A DNA stretch of 64,000 nt. It comes from Bacteroidota bacterium. GTDB lineage: Bacteria > Bacteroidota > Bacteroidia > Bacteroidales > Prolixibacteraceae. The position numbers and the translations under genes were made by a program. Of this stretch, positions 15,912 to 25,573 are shown piece after piece. The notes beneath the pieces were generated by a model. It did not search any database. It was not told the origin of the DNA and saw nothing but the letters and a program-made list of their open reading frames with translations. Position 1 is the first letter of the stretch. Each line of letters begins with the position of its first letter. Where the stretch lies: NCBI GenBank assembly GCA_023251455.1, contig JAHEYT010000027.1:91276-155275 (forward strand), read 5' to 3'.

Positions 15912-18900
15912 TTGAAAAAGTACGGCAGAAACATACTTATATTTTTTATTGTATCTCTTTTTTATGCTCTTGTAGGAAATCCAATCCTATCAAGAACGAC
16001 TCTCAGGAATTACAATTTACTCCCTGTTTTGTCGGCTCCCGTGGATACCGTCAGGATAGATACAACGGGAGTATTACCCTATAAATTTAAAGACGAACCT
16101 GCATTTGCCTATCCTGACAAAAAAGATAGCTCAAAGCTTTTCCTGAAGAACCCTTCGAATATTGTAACCGAAATTGAATACGATCCGGTTACCGGCGAAT
16201 ACAATTTTGTGGAAAAAGTTGGTGATCTGAATTACAGATTGCCAAAAACCATGACAAAAAAAGAGTTTCAGAAATACGATTTTGAACAGGCGGTTCAGAA
16301 TTACTGGCGCAGCCAGTCTCGCATCAAAAGCATCGAAGATAAAGGTGGTCTTATCCCAAAATTAACCATCGGCGGCGAAACATTCAATAAAATATTTGGA
16401 AGCAATACCATCGATATTCGCCCACAGGGTTATGTTGAAGTGAGTTTCGGTTACCAGATGAATTCCACCGAAAATCCTTCAATCCCTGAGCGTCTGCGCA
16501 AAGTGCCAACTTTCGATTTCGATCAGAAAATTCAGATGAATGTGACTGGAAAGATTGGCGATAAAATGGGAATGCGGGTCAACTACAATACGGAAGCCAC
16601 TTTTGACTACGAAAACAAAATGAACCTGGGTTATACCGGCGATGAAGACCAAATTGTCAAAAAGATTGAGGCTGGAAACGTTTCACTTCCACTAAACGGA
16701 TCGCTTATAACCGGGGGAACCAATCTTTTTGGGGTTAAAACTGAATTGCAATTTGGGAAACTGAACCTGACCACTATTTTTTCGCAGAGCAAAGGCGAAA
16801 CTACAGTAATCGAGTCAGAAGGTGGGGCGCAGAAAAAGACTTTTGAGATTGCAGCTTCCGATTACGATGCCAACAGGCACTTCTTCCTGGCACAATATTT
16901 TCGTGATCAATACGATGAAGCGCTCAAAAACCTGCCGATCGTAAGTTCGTCAATCACCATCAACAAAATTGAAGTATGGGTAACCAACAAATCGAGCAAC
17001 TTCAATTCATCTCGTAACATATTGGCGTTTATGGATTTGGGAGAACACGACCCAAACATTTACAATAAATTTGGCGCTTTTCAGGAAAATTCGGGGCAAG
17101 CATATCCCGAATCCATTTTCCCATTTAATGGTGCAAATGGCTTGTACAACCAAATGAATTCTAATTATTCAGCGGTTCGTCAATTTGCAGTCATCAATAA
17201 AACGCTATCTCCTCTGGAAGCATCTAAATTTACCGGAGGACAGGATTTCGAAAAGATTGAACAGGCACGTTTGCTAAATGAATCAGAATACACCATCAAC
17301 AAAAATCTAGGATACATTTCGTTACGGTCTGCTTTAAATTCGGATGAAATACTGGCGGTATCGTTCAATTACACAGCCAATGGAAAAACGTATCAGGTTG
17401 GGGAGTTTTCAACCGATGGTATTAATGCTCCGGAGACTTTGATCCTGAAGTTGCTGAAAGGAACCAACCTTTCGCCGCGGATTCCGGTGTGGAAGCTGAT
17501 GATGAAGAACGTTTATGATTTGAATGCCTACCAGCTTACCAATGAGGATTTTGTATTTGACGTTTTATACCAGAATGATAAATCGGGAACCAAGATTAAT
17601 TATTTACCGGAAGGAAGGTTGAAAGGACACATTTTATTGAATGTGTTGAACCTCGACAAAGTAAATTCTCAATTAGATTTGGGACGCGATGGGATGTTCG
17701 ATTACATTGAAGGCATTACAGTCAACTCCTCTGCCGGAAAAATCATTTTCCCGGTTCTGGAACCTTTTGGGAAATACCTTGCCGATTCAATTGGCGATCC
17801 TATCTTATCAAAACAATACGCTTATACTACACTTTACGATTCAACAAAAACTGTTGCCATACAGGATGCCGAACACAATAAATTCAAATTAAAAGGATCT
17901 TATAAAGGGTCATCGAGCAACGAAATTTCGGTAGGCTCGCAAAATCTGGCCCGTGGTTCCGTGTCAGTTACATCGGGCGGCATTACCCTGACTGAAAACG
18001 TTGACTATACCGTTGACTATGCTTCAGGTATTGTGAAAATTATTAATTCCGGATTGCTTGAATCGGGATCTTCCATTGCAGTCTCAACCGAAAGTCAAGA
18101 CCTTTTTAGTATGCAGCGTAAAACCCTGATTGGCACACACGCCAACTATGCCTTCAACGATCGGTTTAGCCTCGGAGCTACTGTTTTGCACATGGAAGAA
18201 CGACCATTAACACAGAAGGTTAACTATGGTGACGATCCTATTTCAAACACTATGCTTGGTTTAGATGCTGCTTATTCCAATCAGTCGAGATTATTAACCA
18301 AAGTGCTTGATAAATTGCCTTTTTATTCAACCAAGGAAGCTTCATCAATAGCATTCGACGGTGAGTTCGCCAAGTTGATTCCAGGTCATTCAAAGATCAT
18401 CAGTGGAACCGGAACGGTTTACATCGACGACTTTGAGGCAACAAAGACTTCCATCGACATGAAAACGCGTTCGGCCTGGGTATTGGCAAGTACCCCGCAA
18501 AAGCAAACCATGTTTCCTGAAGCATCTGCCACCGACGACCTGTCGTATGGTTTTAACCGGGCAAAACTAGCCTGGTATGTCATTGATCCGCTTTTCTTAA
18601 GAAATAGCCCAACAACACCCGATTACCTGAAAAATAGTCCTGAGCAATCGAACCATTTAGTTCGCGAAGTTTATGAAGCCGAAATTTTTCCTGACCGGGA
18701 AACACAGGTCGGCTTGCCAACTAATATTCCAATCCTTGATCTCGCTTTTTATCCCCAGGAAAGGGGACCGTATAATTTTGACAATCAGTCGTCAGCTTAT
18801 TCCCGTGGGGTAAATGCCGATGGAACCCTTCGCGATCCGGAATCTCGTTGGGCCGGTATGATGCGCAAAGTTGAAACAACCGACTTTGAAGCCGCAAACA

Positions 18901-21900
18901 TTGAATACATCGAATTTTGGGTGATGGATCCTTTTATTAATGATTCTCTTAGATTAAATGAAGGGGGTGATTTGTATTTCAACCTGGGCGATGTATCGGA
19001 AGATATTTTGAAAGACTCGCGAAAATCGTTCGAAAATGGGTTGCCAACAACTGCCGAATTGGCTAATGTCGATACGACAAACTGGGGTCGCGTGGCAACA
19101 CAACAGTCACTCGTAAAGGAGTTTGACAATGACATTCAAAGTCGTACTTATCAGGATGTTGGATTGGACGGGATGAGCGATACGGATGAAAAAAGCTTCC
19201 GTCAAAACTACCTTGAATCAATGAAAACGATACTTACTCCTGAAGCTCTTGCAAAAGTATCGGATGACCCTTCGAGTGATAATTTTCACTATTTCCGTGG
19301 AACTGATTTTGATGATGCAGAATTGGGAATACAGGGACGGTACAAAAACTTTAATGGCCCTGAAGGAAACTCGCCAACAGCCGAAATGTCGAAAGAATCG
19401 TATACCACTTCGGCCTCTACCCAGCCCGACATGGAGGACATTAACAGCGACAATACCCTGAACGAATACGAACGGTATTATCAATACAGAATAAGCATTC
19501 GCCGCGAAGATATGGTTATTGGCAAAAACTCTATTTCCGACATCAGGAGAGCCACGAATATAAAAAACAATGAAGGGGATACTGTAAAATGGTATCAGTT
19601 CAAAATACCTGTTAAAAATCCGGACGAAGCATTTGGGTCAATTTCTGATTTTAAATCCATCCGTTTTATGAGGATGTTTATGAAAGGCTTCTCACAGCCT
19701 ACATTTCTGCGTTTTGCCACACTCGATTTGGTGCGAGCCGATTGGCGTAAATACACCAGTAATGTTGATGGAAAATTAACTGCAACCACCAACTCCCAAT
19801 TCGACCTTTCAGCTGTAAATATTGAAGAAAATGCCAGTCGTTCTCCTGTAAATTATGTGTTGCCTCCCGGAACCGAGCGCGTAATCGATCCATCAAGTCC
19901 ACAGCTTCTTCAACTGAACGAACAGTCGTTGGTTTTGCGTGCCATCGATTTAGAGGAAGGTGAATCACGTGCTGCCTATAAAAATTTAAGCATGGATTTC
20001 CGGAATTACAAGCGGCTTAAGATGGATGTACATGCTGAAGCTATTCCCGGACAGCCAATAATTCGAGACAACGATTTGTCGTTGTTTGTAAGGATTGGTT
20101 CCGATTATTATAACAATTACTACGAGTACGAGGTACCACTTTCGCTGACAGAGCCTGGTAGGTACAGTAGCGAAAATGAGGCTGACAGATATGAGGTTTG
20201 GCCTGATACAAACCGTGTTGACCTGGCTCTGGAAACTCTTACCGATCTGAAGCTGGAACGAAACGCCGAACTTCGTAAAGCGAATTCAGGAGTTAGTTTA
20301 TCGCAGGTTTATTCAATTATACAAGGTCTCCGGACTGTAAGTATTAAGGGAAATCCGAATCTTGGCAATGTGGAGGTTATGATGCTTGGTGTGCGATACA
20401 AAGATAAGGACGCCAACAACTATGGGCAAAAGTCGATTGAAGTTTGGTTGAATGAACTTAGTTTGACTGGCCTTAATGAAGGTGGCGGTTGGGCTGCAAA
20501 CGGAAGGGTTACCGCACGTTTGGCCGATCTAGGAACTGTAATTCTGGCAGGCAGTTATAGAACAGTCGGGTTTGGAAGTATCAACCAAAAAGTGAATGAA
20601 CGATCGATGGCCGATTTGAGTCAAATTGATGTTGCGGCCAACCTTGAACTTGGTAAATTTTTCCCTGAAAAAGCACAAGTTAAGATACCAATGTATTACG
20701 GTTATTCGCGGAGTGTTAGCAATCCGAAATACAACCCGGTTGATGCTGACATTACGATGAAAGATGCACTCAGTAATGCAGGCAGCAAAGCGGCAAAAGA
20801 TTCAATCAAAAATCTGGCACAAGATTTAGTTGTTCGAAAGAGCCTTAATTTCACGAACGTTAAAGTTGATAAAACCATAAAATCGGGGAAACCCCGATTT
20901 TATGACCCAACCAATTTTTCGGCAACCTACGCTTATAGCAAGGTTAATCGCAGGGATGTCAATACGGAGTTCAACGTCGAAAAAACATATCGGGCCCTAC
21001 TCACATACAATTTCAACAGCAGGCCTGTAACTTACGAGCCATTCAAAAATGCAAAACTTCTAAAGGGTAATGTTTTCAGGTTGATCCGTGATTTCAATAT
21101 CTCGCCCATGCCGTCACAATTAACATTCAGGACCGATTTGTACCGGTATTACAATGAAACACAGCTGCGAAATGTGGCAAATCCTAACCTGATTGTTTCG
21201 CCAACTTTCAATAAAGATTTCATTTGGAACCGATATGTTGATTTACGGTATAACTTAACGCGAAGCCTGGAATTAGATTTCTCGTCGCAAAATACTGCCC
21301 GTATTGATGAACCTGAAGGTCGCATCAACCGCAACGACGACGATTATACGCTAAAAAGAGATTCAATTTTAACCAATTTGCTCAATCTGGGCCGTCCAAC
21401 CTTGTATCATCACATCATCAATGCAAATTATATGGTGCCGATAAACAAGTTGCCGTTACTTGACTGGACTTCGCTTTCGGCACGTTATCAGGGAATGTAC
21501 GACTGGCAGGCCGGAGCAATTACCGACAAATCGGTAGTTCTTGGAAATGTGATCGAAAACTCACGTCAGCTTCAGCTAAATGGCCAGCTTAATATGGTTA
21601 CCCTATATAACAAAGTAGGATTTTTGAAAGAAATTAACCAGAAATACGGAACCAGTTCGCGGCAGCAGCAGCGTATGCAAAAGCCTCGTCAGGGACAGGC
21701 AGCACAGCCCAATCAAGCGGCAACTGCAAAGGAAAAGGCGGCTCCTAAAATAAAAGTAGTGCAATATGCAACCGACAATGTCAGGTTAAAAGCAAAAACG
21801 CCAAAATCGATCTTCCATAAGCTTAAAACAAAGGATGTTGAAGTAACGGCAATCGCTAAAGATGGTTCTATGGTCGAGGGTGAAGTTGTTGTAATCAACG

Positions 21901-23447
21901 AAAACCGCATCAGTTTTACTTCTGATAAAAGTTTGGCAGGAGTGAAGTTTGTTGTTAAAGGGAAAATTGAAGTAACCCGTGATTTAGGACAGAAATTGAT
22001 TCAATATACCGCACGGGCCCTGATGAGTGTTCGCAGCATTTCACTAAGCTATTCATCAACCGATGGAACCATAATGCCTGGTTTTATGCCTGAGCCCCGC
22101 ATTTTTGGTGTAGGAAATTATACGCCTGACAAGACCATGTACAGCGATCTTTCTGGACAGACTACTGCTCCCGGAATCCCCTTCCTGCTTGGATGGCAAG
22201 ATAAGGAATTTGCCATGAAGGCTGCCGAAAAAGGATGGATTACCCGCGACACCACACTCAATTCTCCGTATGTGATGTCGCACAGCGAAACGTTTAGTTT
22301 GCGCGCCAATGTTGAGCCTTTCCCCGATCTTCGGATTGATGTAAATGCCAACCGTACATATTCTGAACGCAGTACTGAATTTTATAATTATAACAGTTCA
22401 ACACGTCAGTTTGATCCGTCCAACCGAACGGTAAGTGGTAACTTTACCATGTCGATTAATTCTATGAGAACCGCTTTCAGCAAAATGAGCAATTCGAAAA
22501 CCCCGCGTGCTTCCCAGGCATTTCAAAACCTGAAAGATTACCGGGCAATAATTTCTGAGAGACTATCAAGTCAGCGTATTGAAAATAGTTTTGCTGGTTA
22601 CACTCCCGGAAGAGTTGAAGGAACTCCATATTATAAGGGTTACGGGCCAACTTCGCCACAGGTAATGGTGCCTGCATTTATTGCTGCCTATACCGGACAG
22701 TCGCCCGATAAAGTTGCATTGAGTCCGTTCCCATCGGTTAAATACATGCGTCCGAACTGGAGAATCACCTATGAAGGAGTTGTTGCGCAATCAGAATTTC
22801 TGAAGAAATACTTTAAAGCCTTGAGTTTTAACCATGCTTACCGGTCGAGCTACAATGTTGGTTCATTTATTTCCAATCTCGATTACAACGAAAAGCTTTA
22901 TGGCGATGGATTTAGTTATGTGCGGAACACACTTGGTGATTTCATTGGTCCGAACGACATTAATTCGGTGAGTATTTCTGAACAATTTAGTCCGCTTATT
23001 GGCCTGGATGTTACTTGGAAGAACGATTTTGAAACCAGGGCTGAAATAAAAACTTCGCGGAATCTTGCACTTAGTTTCGCAAACAACCAGATTATTGAAG
23101 TGTTGAGTAATGAGATGGTTTTTGGGCTTGGATATCGTTTTACCAGGATGGACCTGATCGTGAAAACAAAAAGATCGCAAAAGGCATATTCAAACGATTT
23201 GAATGTCCGGGCTGATCTTTCATTCAGGAAAACAAACACTATTCTGCGTAAAATTGTTGAAGAAGACCAACAGCTAACTGCGGGACAAAATAACATCACG
23301 CTTAAAACCACTGCCGATTATATGCTCAGCGACCGTTTTCAGTTACGCCTTTATTACGACAAAGTTCTGAATCATCCATTAATAGGATCATTTGATACTT
23401 CGACGTCCAATTTCGGAGTAAGTTTCAGGTTTACACTGGCACAATAA
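15912..23447 (+). CDS. sprA: SprA/Sov, outer-membrane translocon of the type 9 secretion system
   Basis: 2511 residues, the size of known SprA proteins (~2400-2500). It begins with a TTG codon and a hydrophobic signal sequence (NILIFFIVSLFYALVG). The protein is a giant beta-barrel secretin-like pore with many amphipathic strands, SprA-typical blocks such as FEKIEQARLLNESEYTINKN and YIDDFEATKTSIDMKTRSAW, and a final strand FGVSFRFTLAQ. It exports proteins carrying a C-terminal T9SS signal; such a cargo is encoded at 60699-63887. A Gln/Ala/Lys-rich, low-complexity stretch encoded near 21660-21740 looks like a variable loop. It ends the pdxA-ruvA-sprA cluster. Confidence 0.95.
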   Translation: MKKYGRNILIFFIVSLFYALVGNPILSRTTLRNYNLLPVLSAPVDTVRIDTTGVLPYKFKDEPAFAYPDKKDSSKLFLKNPSNIVTEIEYDPVTGEYNFVEKVGDLNYRLPKTMTKKEFQKYDFEQAVQNYWRSQSRIKSIEDKGGLIPKLTIGGETFNKIFGSNTIDIRPQGYVEVSFGYQMNSTENPSIPERLRKVPTFDFDQKIQMNVTGKIGDKMGMRVNYNTEATFDYENKMNLGYTGDEDQIVKKIEAGNVSLPLNGSLITGGTNLFGVKTELQFGKLNLTTIFSQSKGETTVIESEGGAQKKTFEIAASDYDANRHFFLAQYFRDQYDEALKNLPIVSSSITINKIEVWVTNKSSNFNSSRNILAFMDLGEHDPNIYNKFGAFQENSGQAYPESIFPFNGANGLYNQMNSNYSAVRQFAVINKTLSPLEASKFTGGQDFEKIEQARLLNESEYTINKNLGYISLRSALNSDEILAVSFNYTANGKTYQVGEFSTDGINAPETLILKLLKGTNLSPRIPVWKLMMKNVYDLNAYQLTNEDFVFDVLYQNDKSGTKINYLPEGRLKGHILLNVLNLDKVNSQLDLGRDGMFDYIEGITVNSSAGKIIFPVLEPFGKYLADSIGDPILSKQYAYTTLYDSTKTVAIQDAEHNKFKLKGSYKGSSSNEISVGSQNLARGSVSVTSGGITLTENVDYTVDYASGIVKIINSGLLESGSSIAVSTESQDLFSMQRKTLIGTHANYAFNDRFSLGATVLHMEERPLTQKVNYGDDPISNTMLGLDAAYSNQSRLLTKVLDKLPFYSTKEASSIAFDGEFAKLIPGHSKIISGTGTVYIDDFEATKTSIDMKTRSAWVLASTPQKQTMFPEASATDDLSYGFNRAKLAWYVIDPLFLRNSPTTPDYLKNSPEQSNHLVREVYEAEIFPDRETQVGLPTNIPILDLAFYPQERGPYNFDNQSSAYSRGVNADGTLRDPESRWAGMMRKVETTDFEAANIEYIEFWVMDPFINDSLRLNEGGDLYFNLGDVSEDILKDSRKSFENGLPTTAELANVDTTNWGRVATQQSLVKEFDNDIQSRTYQDVGLDGMSDTDEKSFRQNYLESMKTILTPEALAKVSDDPSSDNFHYFRGTDFDDAELGIQGRYKNFNGPEGNSPTAEMSKESYTTSASTQPDMEDINSDNTLNEYERYYQYRISIRREDMVIGKNSISDIRRATNIKNNEGDTVKWYQFKIPVKNPDEAFGSISDFKSIRFMRMFMKGFSQPTFLRFATLDLVRADWRKYTSNVDGKLTATTNSQFDLSAVNIEENASRSPVNYVLPPGTERVIDPSSPQLLQLNEQSLVLRAIDLEEGESRAAYKNLSMDFRNYKRLKMDVHAEAIPGQPIIRDNDLSLFVRIGSDYYNNYYEYEVPLSLTEPGRYSSENEADRYEVWPDTNRVDLALETLTDLKLERNAELRKANSGVSLSQVYSIIQGLRTVSIKGNPNLGNVEVMMLGVRYKDKDANNYGQKSIEVWLNELSLTGLNEGGGWAANGRVTARLADLGTVILAGSYRTVGFGSINQKVNERSMADLSQIDVAANLELGKFFPEKAQVKIPMYYGYSRSVSNPKYNPVDADITMKDALSNAGSKAAKDSIKNLAQDLVVRKSLNFTNVKVDKTIKSGKPRFYDPTNFSATYAYSKVNRRDVNTEFNVEKTYRALLTYNFNSRPVTYEPFKNAKLLKGNVFRLIRDFNISPMPSQLTFRTDLYRYYNETQLRNVANPNLIVSPTFNKDFIWNRYVDLRYNLTRSLELDFSSQNTARIDEPEGRINRNDDDYTLKRDSILTNLLNLGRPTLYHHIINANYMVPINKLPLLDWTSLSARYQGMYDWQAGAITDKSVVLGNVIENSRQLQLNGQLNMVTLYNKVGFLKEINQKYGTSSRQQQRMQKPRQGQAAQPNQAATAKEKAAPKIKVVQYATDNVRLKAKTPKSIFHKLKTKDVEVTAIAKDGSMVEGEVVVINENRISFTSDKSLAGVKFVVKGKIEVTRDLGQKLIQYTARALMSVRSISLSYSSTDGTIMPGFMPEPRIFGVGNYTPDKTMYSDLSGQTTAPGIPFLLGWQDKEFAMKAAEKGWITRDTTLNSPYVMSHSETFSLRANVEPFPDLRIDVNANRTYSERSTEFYNYNSSTRQFDPSNRTVSGNFTMSINSMRTAFSKMSNSKTPRASQAFQNLKDYRAIISERLSSQRIENSFAGYTPGRVEGTPYYKGYGPTSPQVMVPAFIAAYTGQSPDKVALSPFPSVKYMRPNWRITYEGVVAQSEFLKKYFKALSFNHAYRSSYNVGSFISNLDYNEKLYGDGFSYVRNTLGDFIGPNDINSVSISEQFSPLIGLDVTWKNDFETRAEIKTSRNLALSFANNQIIEVLSNEMVFGLGYRFTRMDLIVKTKRSQKAYSNDLNVRADLSFRKTNTILRKIVEEDQQLTAGQNNITLKTTADYMLSDRFQLRLYYDKVLNHPLIGSFDTSTSNFGVSFRFTLAQ

Positions 23448-23453
23448 GAAAAG

Positions 23454-23550
23454 AGTCAATAGTCATTAGAAAAGAGGAATAAGGAGAGTCTGGCACCAAT
23501 CGTTTTTCATCTTTTCGATTTTCATTTTTCGAATCACTATTGACTTTTTT
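23454..23550 (+). terminator. Terminator region after sprA
   Basis: AGTCAATAGT (23454-23463) pairs with ACTATTGACT (23536-23545), which runs into a T6 tract; the intervening DNA is A/T-rich. The left arm belongs to a 22-nt sequence also present in the terminator at 4871-4922. Confidence 0.6.
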
Positions 23551-23619
23551 CAAACTTTCTGTCCTGATCCCTTGTTTATGTGATCTAAATTTCATTTTTT
23601 TACACCAGAGAATAACGAC

Positions 23620-23679
23620 ATGATTCAAAATACAAATACAATATGGCTTCCGTGGTGGGGTCTTCTTTCTAAAAAGTAA
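23620..23679 (+). CDS. trp leader peptide 1 (Trp plus Trp-Trp codons)
   Basis: A 19-codon frame from the ATG at 23620 to the TAA at 23677, reading MIQNTNTIWLPWWGLLSKK. Three of 19 codons are Trp (23644-23646, 23653-23658), far above expectation, 380 bp upstream of trpE. It is immediately followed by mutually exclusive hairpins and an intrinsic terminator. This is the structure of ribosome-mediated attenuation, where stalling at Trp codons under Trp shortage permits read-through. A weak -7-like box TAAATTTC lies at 23586-23593. Confidence 0.85.
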   Translation: MIQNTNTIWLPWWGLLSKK

Positions 23680-23688
23680 GAAGTAAGA

Positions 23689-23749
23689 GCCATATTGGTA
23701 TTTTAAAACTATACTAAGGCCTGCTTCTCTCCGGAAAAGCAGGTTTTTT
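23689..23749 (+). terminator. trp attenuator 1: antiterminator and terminator hairpins
   Basis: Four segments fit classical attenuation. Segment 1 (23641-23647, containing the first Trp codon) pairs perfectly with segment 2 (23689-23695). Segment 2 (23689-23701) can instead pair with 23711-23720, giving 10 bp with a 3-nt bulge. The terminator is CCTGCTT (23720-23726) with AAGCAGG (23737-23743), extended by G-U/A-U pairs, then T6. The antiterminator and the terminator share bases at 23716-23720. Confidence 0.8.
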
Positions 23750-23763
23750 AATTTAAGCAAAGA

Positions 23764-23832
23764 ATGATGATTACAATGAAAAATATTTGGTGGTGGCACA
23801 GAAACTTTTCGCAATACCGTGGAAGGAAGTAG
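23764..23832 (+). CDS. trp leader peptide 2 (Trp-Trp-Trp codons)
   Basis: A second short frame from the ATG at 23764 (or 23776) to the TAG at 23830. From 23776 it reads MKNIWWWHRNFSQYRGRK. Three consecutive TGG codons occupy 23788-23796. A terminator hairpin follows 25 bp after the stop. Its start (Met-Ile...Asn-x-Ile-Trp) resembles leader 1, suggesting duplication of an attenuator unit. Confidence 0.85.
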   Translation: MMITMKNIWWWHRNFSQYRGRK

Positions 23833-23856
23833 CTATCATTGTCAAAAAAATGAACA

Positions 23857-23900
23857 AAAAAGCGGCTTATCGGAACACGGTAAGCCGCTTTTTCGTTTTT
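23857..23900 (+). terminator. trp attenuator 2: intrinsic terminator
   Basis: A perfect 13-bp stem (23857-23869 with 23881-23893), an 11-nt loop, then CGTTTTT. A competing pairing TACCGTG (23815-23821, inside leader 2) with CACGGTA (23876-23882, loop and 3' arm) is a candidate antiterminator. GAAGTAGCT near the leader stop can also pair imperfectly with the 5' arm. Confidence 0.8.
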
Positions 23901-23952
23901 AACCCTGAAAGGATGGGAATGCCAATAAGAAATATAAAAAGTAAATAATGAA

Positions 23953-24027
23953 ACCACATAGGCTCATAGAACACATTGAGAAAAGGTTTAATAATTAAAA
24001 CCTATGTGACCTATATGCCTATGTGGT
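23953..24027. repeat. Inverted/direct repeat upstream of trpE (CCTATGTG type)
   Basis: ACCACATAGGC (23953-23963) is the inverse of GCCTATGTGGT (24017-24027). CCTATGTG is also directly repeated at 24001 and 24018. It lies between terminator 2 and trpE. It could be a spacer element or a 5' UTR stem; there is no T tract. Confidence 0.55.
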
Positions 24028-24060
24028 GAATGACAGAAAATTTAAACAAAAATATATCGC

Positions 24061-25470
24061 ATGAAAGAAATTAATGTACAAGTCAGCGTAAAAAAGATCC
24101 TTGCCGATACCTTAACTCCGGTGAGCGTTTACCTGAAATTCAGGGATTTATTCCCGAATTCAATTTTGCTCGAAAGCTCCGACTATCATGGTCACGAAAA
24201 CGCGTATTCGTTCATCTGCATCAAGCCCATGGCTTGCTTTACAGCCGATTCGGGCGAGATTACCATCGAATACAATGGCCGCGAAAAACTGAGCAAAACC
24301 ATTTCTCAGGAATGTCGGGTCGATCAGCAACTGGATGCTTTTTTCAAGTCGTTTAAATTGTCCGGAGAAACTGAAAATCTTCCGGCCAACGGACTTTTCG
24401 GCTACATCAGCTACGACGCGGTGAAGTATTTCGAGAAGATCGAAATCTCTGCCAAAAAGAAGGAAGCCTATTCAGTGCCGGAAGTGAAATACTGTTTCTA
24501 CAAATACATTGTGGCCATCGATCATCACAAAGACATGATTTACCTAATCGAAAACCTGATGGAAGGCGAAACCAAAGAAATTGGTCAAATTGAATCGCTG
24601 CTCCGGAACCTGACTTTTTCTCCCACCAATTTTGATACTGTTGGCGAGGAAGTTTCGAACATCACCAACGAAGAATACAAATACATGGTTAGCAAAGGCA
24701 AGGAACATTGTTTCCGCGGCGATGTTTTCCAGATTGTACTCTCACGACAGTTTTCTCAACCGTTTAAAGGCGATGAATTCAATGTTTACCGTGCTTTGCG
24801 CTCGGTGAATCCTTCACCTTACCTATTCTTTTTCGACTACGGAACTTACCGCATATTTGGTTCAAGTCCCGAAGCCGAACTGCGAATCAAGAAAGATCGT
24901 GCTATCATCAATCCGATTGCCGGTACTTTTAAACGCTCCGGAAATGATGATGAAGATCGTCGCTCAGCCGAACGTTTGTGCGCTGATCCAAAGGAAAATG
25001 CAGAACATGTGATGCTGGTCGATCTGGCCCGCAACGATCTGAGCCGCAATGCCAGCGATGTTCGTGTTGACAGCTACCGACAGGTTCAGTACTTTTCGCA
25101 TGTTATTCATTTGGTGTCCGAAGTTTCAGGTAAGTTACCCGAAAACACCAACATGATCACTGTTTTGGGCGATTCATTTCCTGCAGGAACATTATCAGGA
25201 GCGCCAAAACATCGCGCCATGCAACTGATTGACACCTATGAAAATCAGCGCCGAAGCTATTATGGTGGGTGCATTGGTTACTTGGGATTCGATAATTCGC
25301 TGAATCATGCTATCATGATTAGGTCATTCCTGAGTAAAGGAAATACACTTTATTACCAGGCGGGTGCAGGTATTGTGGCCGACTCGGTGGAAGAAAGCGA
25401 ACTTCAGGAAGTGAACAACAAACTGGCCGCCTTGAAAAAGGCGCTGGAAATTGCGAAAGAGATCAATTAA
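24061..25470 (+). CDS. trpE: Anthranilate synthase component I
   Basis: 469 residues. It converts chorismate and ammonia (delivered by TrpG) to anthranilate, the first step of Trp synthesis. The N-terminal LLESSDY contains the L-L-E-S motif of the Trp feedback site. The C-terminal chorismate-binding domain shows GDVFQIVLSRQFSQPF, NPSPYLFFFDYG, GSSPE, PIAGTFKRSGNDDEDR, LVDLARNDL, and TLSGAPKHRAMQLI. It is the first gene of trpEGDCFBA, preceded by the tandem attenuator at 23620-23900. Confidence 0.97.
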   Translation: MKEINVQVSVKKILADTLTPVSVYLKFRDLFPNSILLESSDYHGHENAYSFICIKPMACFTADSGEITIEYNGREKLSKTISQECRVDQQLDAFFKSFKLSGETENLPANGLFGYISYDAVKYFEKIEISAKKKEAYSVPEVKYCFYKYIVAIDHHKDMIYLIENLMEGETKEIGQIESLLRNLTFSPTNFDTVGEEVSNITNEEYKYMVSKGKEHCFRGDVFQIVLSRQFSQPFKGDEFNVYRALRSVNPSPYLFFFDYGTYRIFGSSPEAELRIKKDRAIINPIAGTFKRSGNDDEDRRSAERLCADPKENAEHVMLVDLARNDLSRNASDVRVDSYRQVQYFSHVIHLVSEVSGKLPENTNMITVLGDSFPAGTLSGAPKHRAMQLIDTYENQRRSYYGGCIGYLGFDNSLNHAIMIRSFLSKGNTLYYQAGAGIVADSVEESELQEVNNKLAALKKALEIAKEIN

Positions 25471-25533
25471 AAAACGTTGCGAGATACGTGTTCCGAGTTA
25501 CGTGAAACCCGCATCTCGAAACTCACAACCCGT

Positions 25534-25565
25534 AACTTGAAATTTGAAACTTGAAACTTGAAATT
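25534..25565 (+). repeat. trpE-trpG spacer repeat (AACTTGAAATTTGAAACT)
   Basis: The spacer ends in tandem copies of a 7-8 nt word around AACTTGA. An 18-nt stretch is identical to the trpG-trpD spacer and nearly identical to the trpD-trpC spacer. Confidence 0.7.
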
Positions 25566-25573
25566 ACAACATC

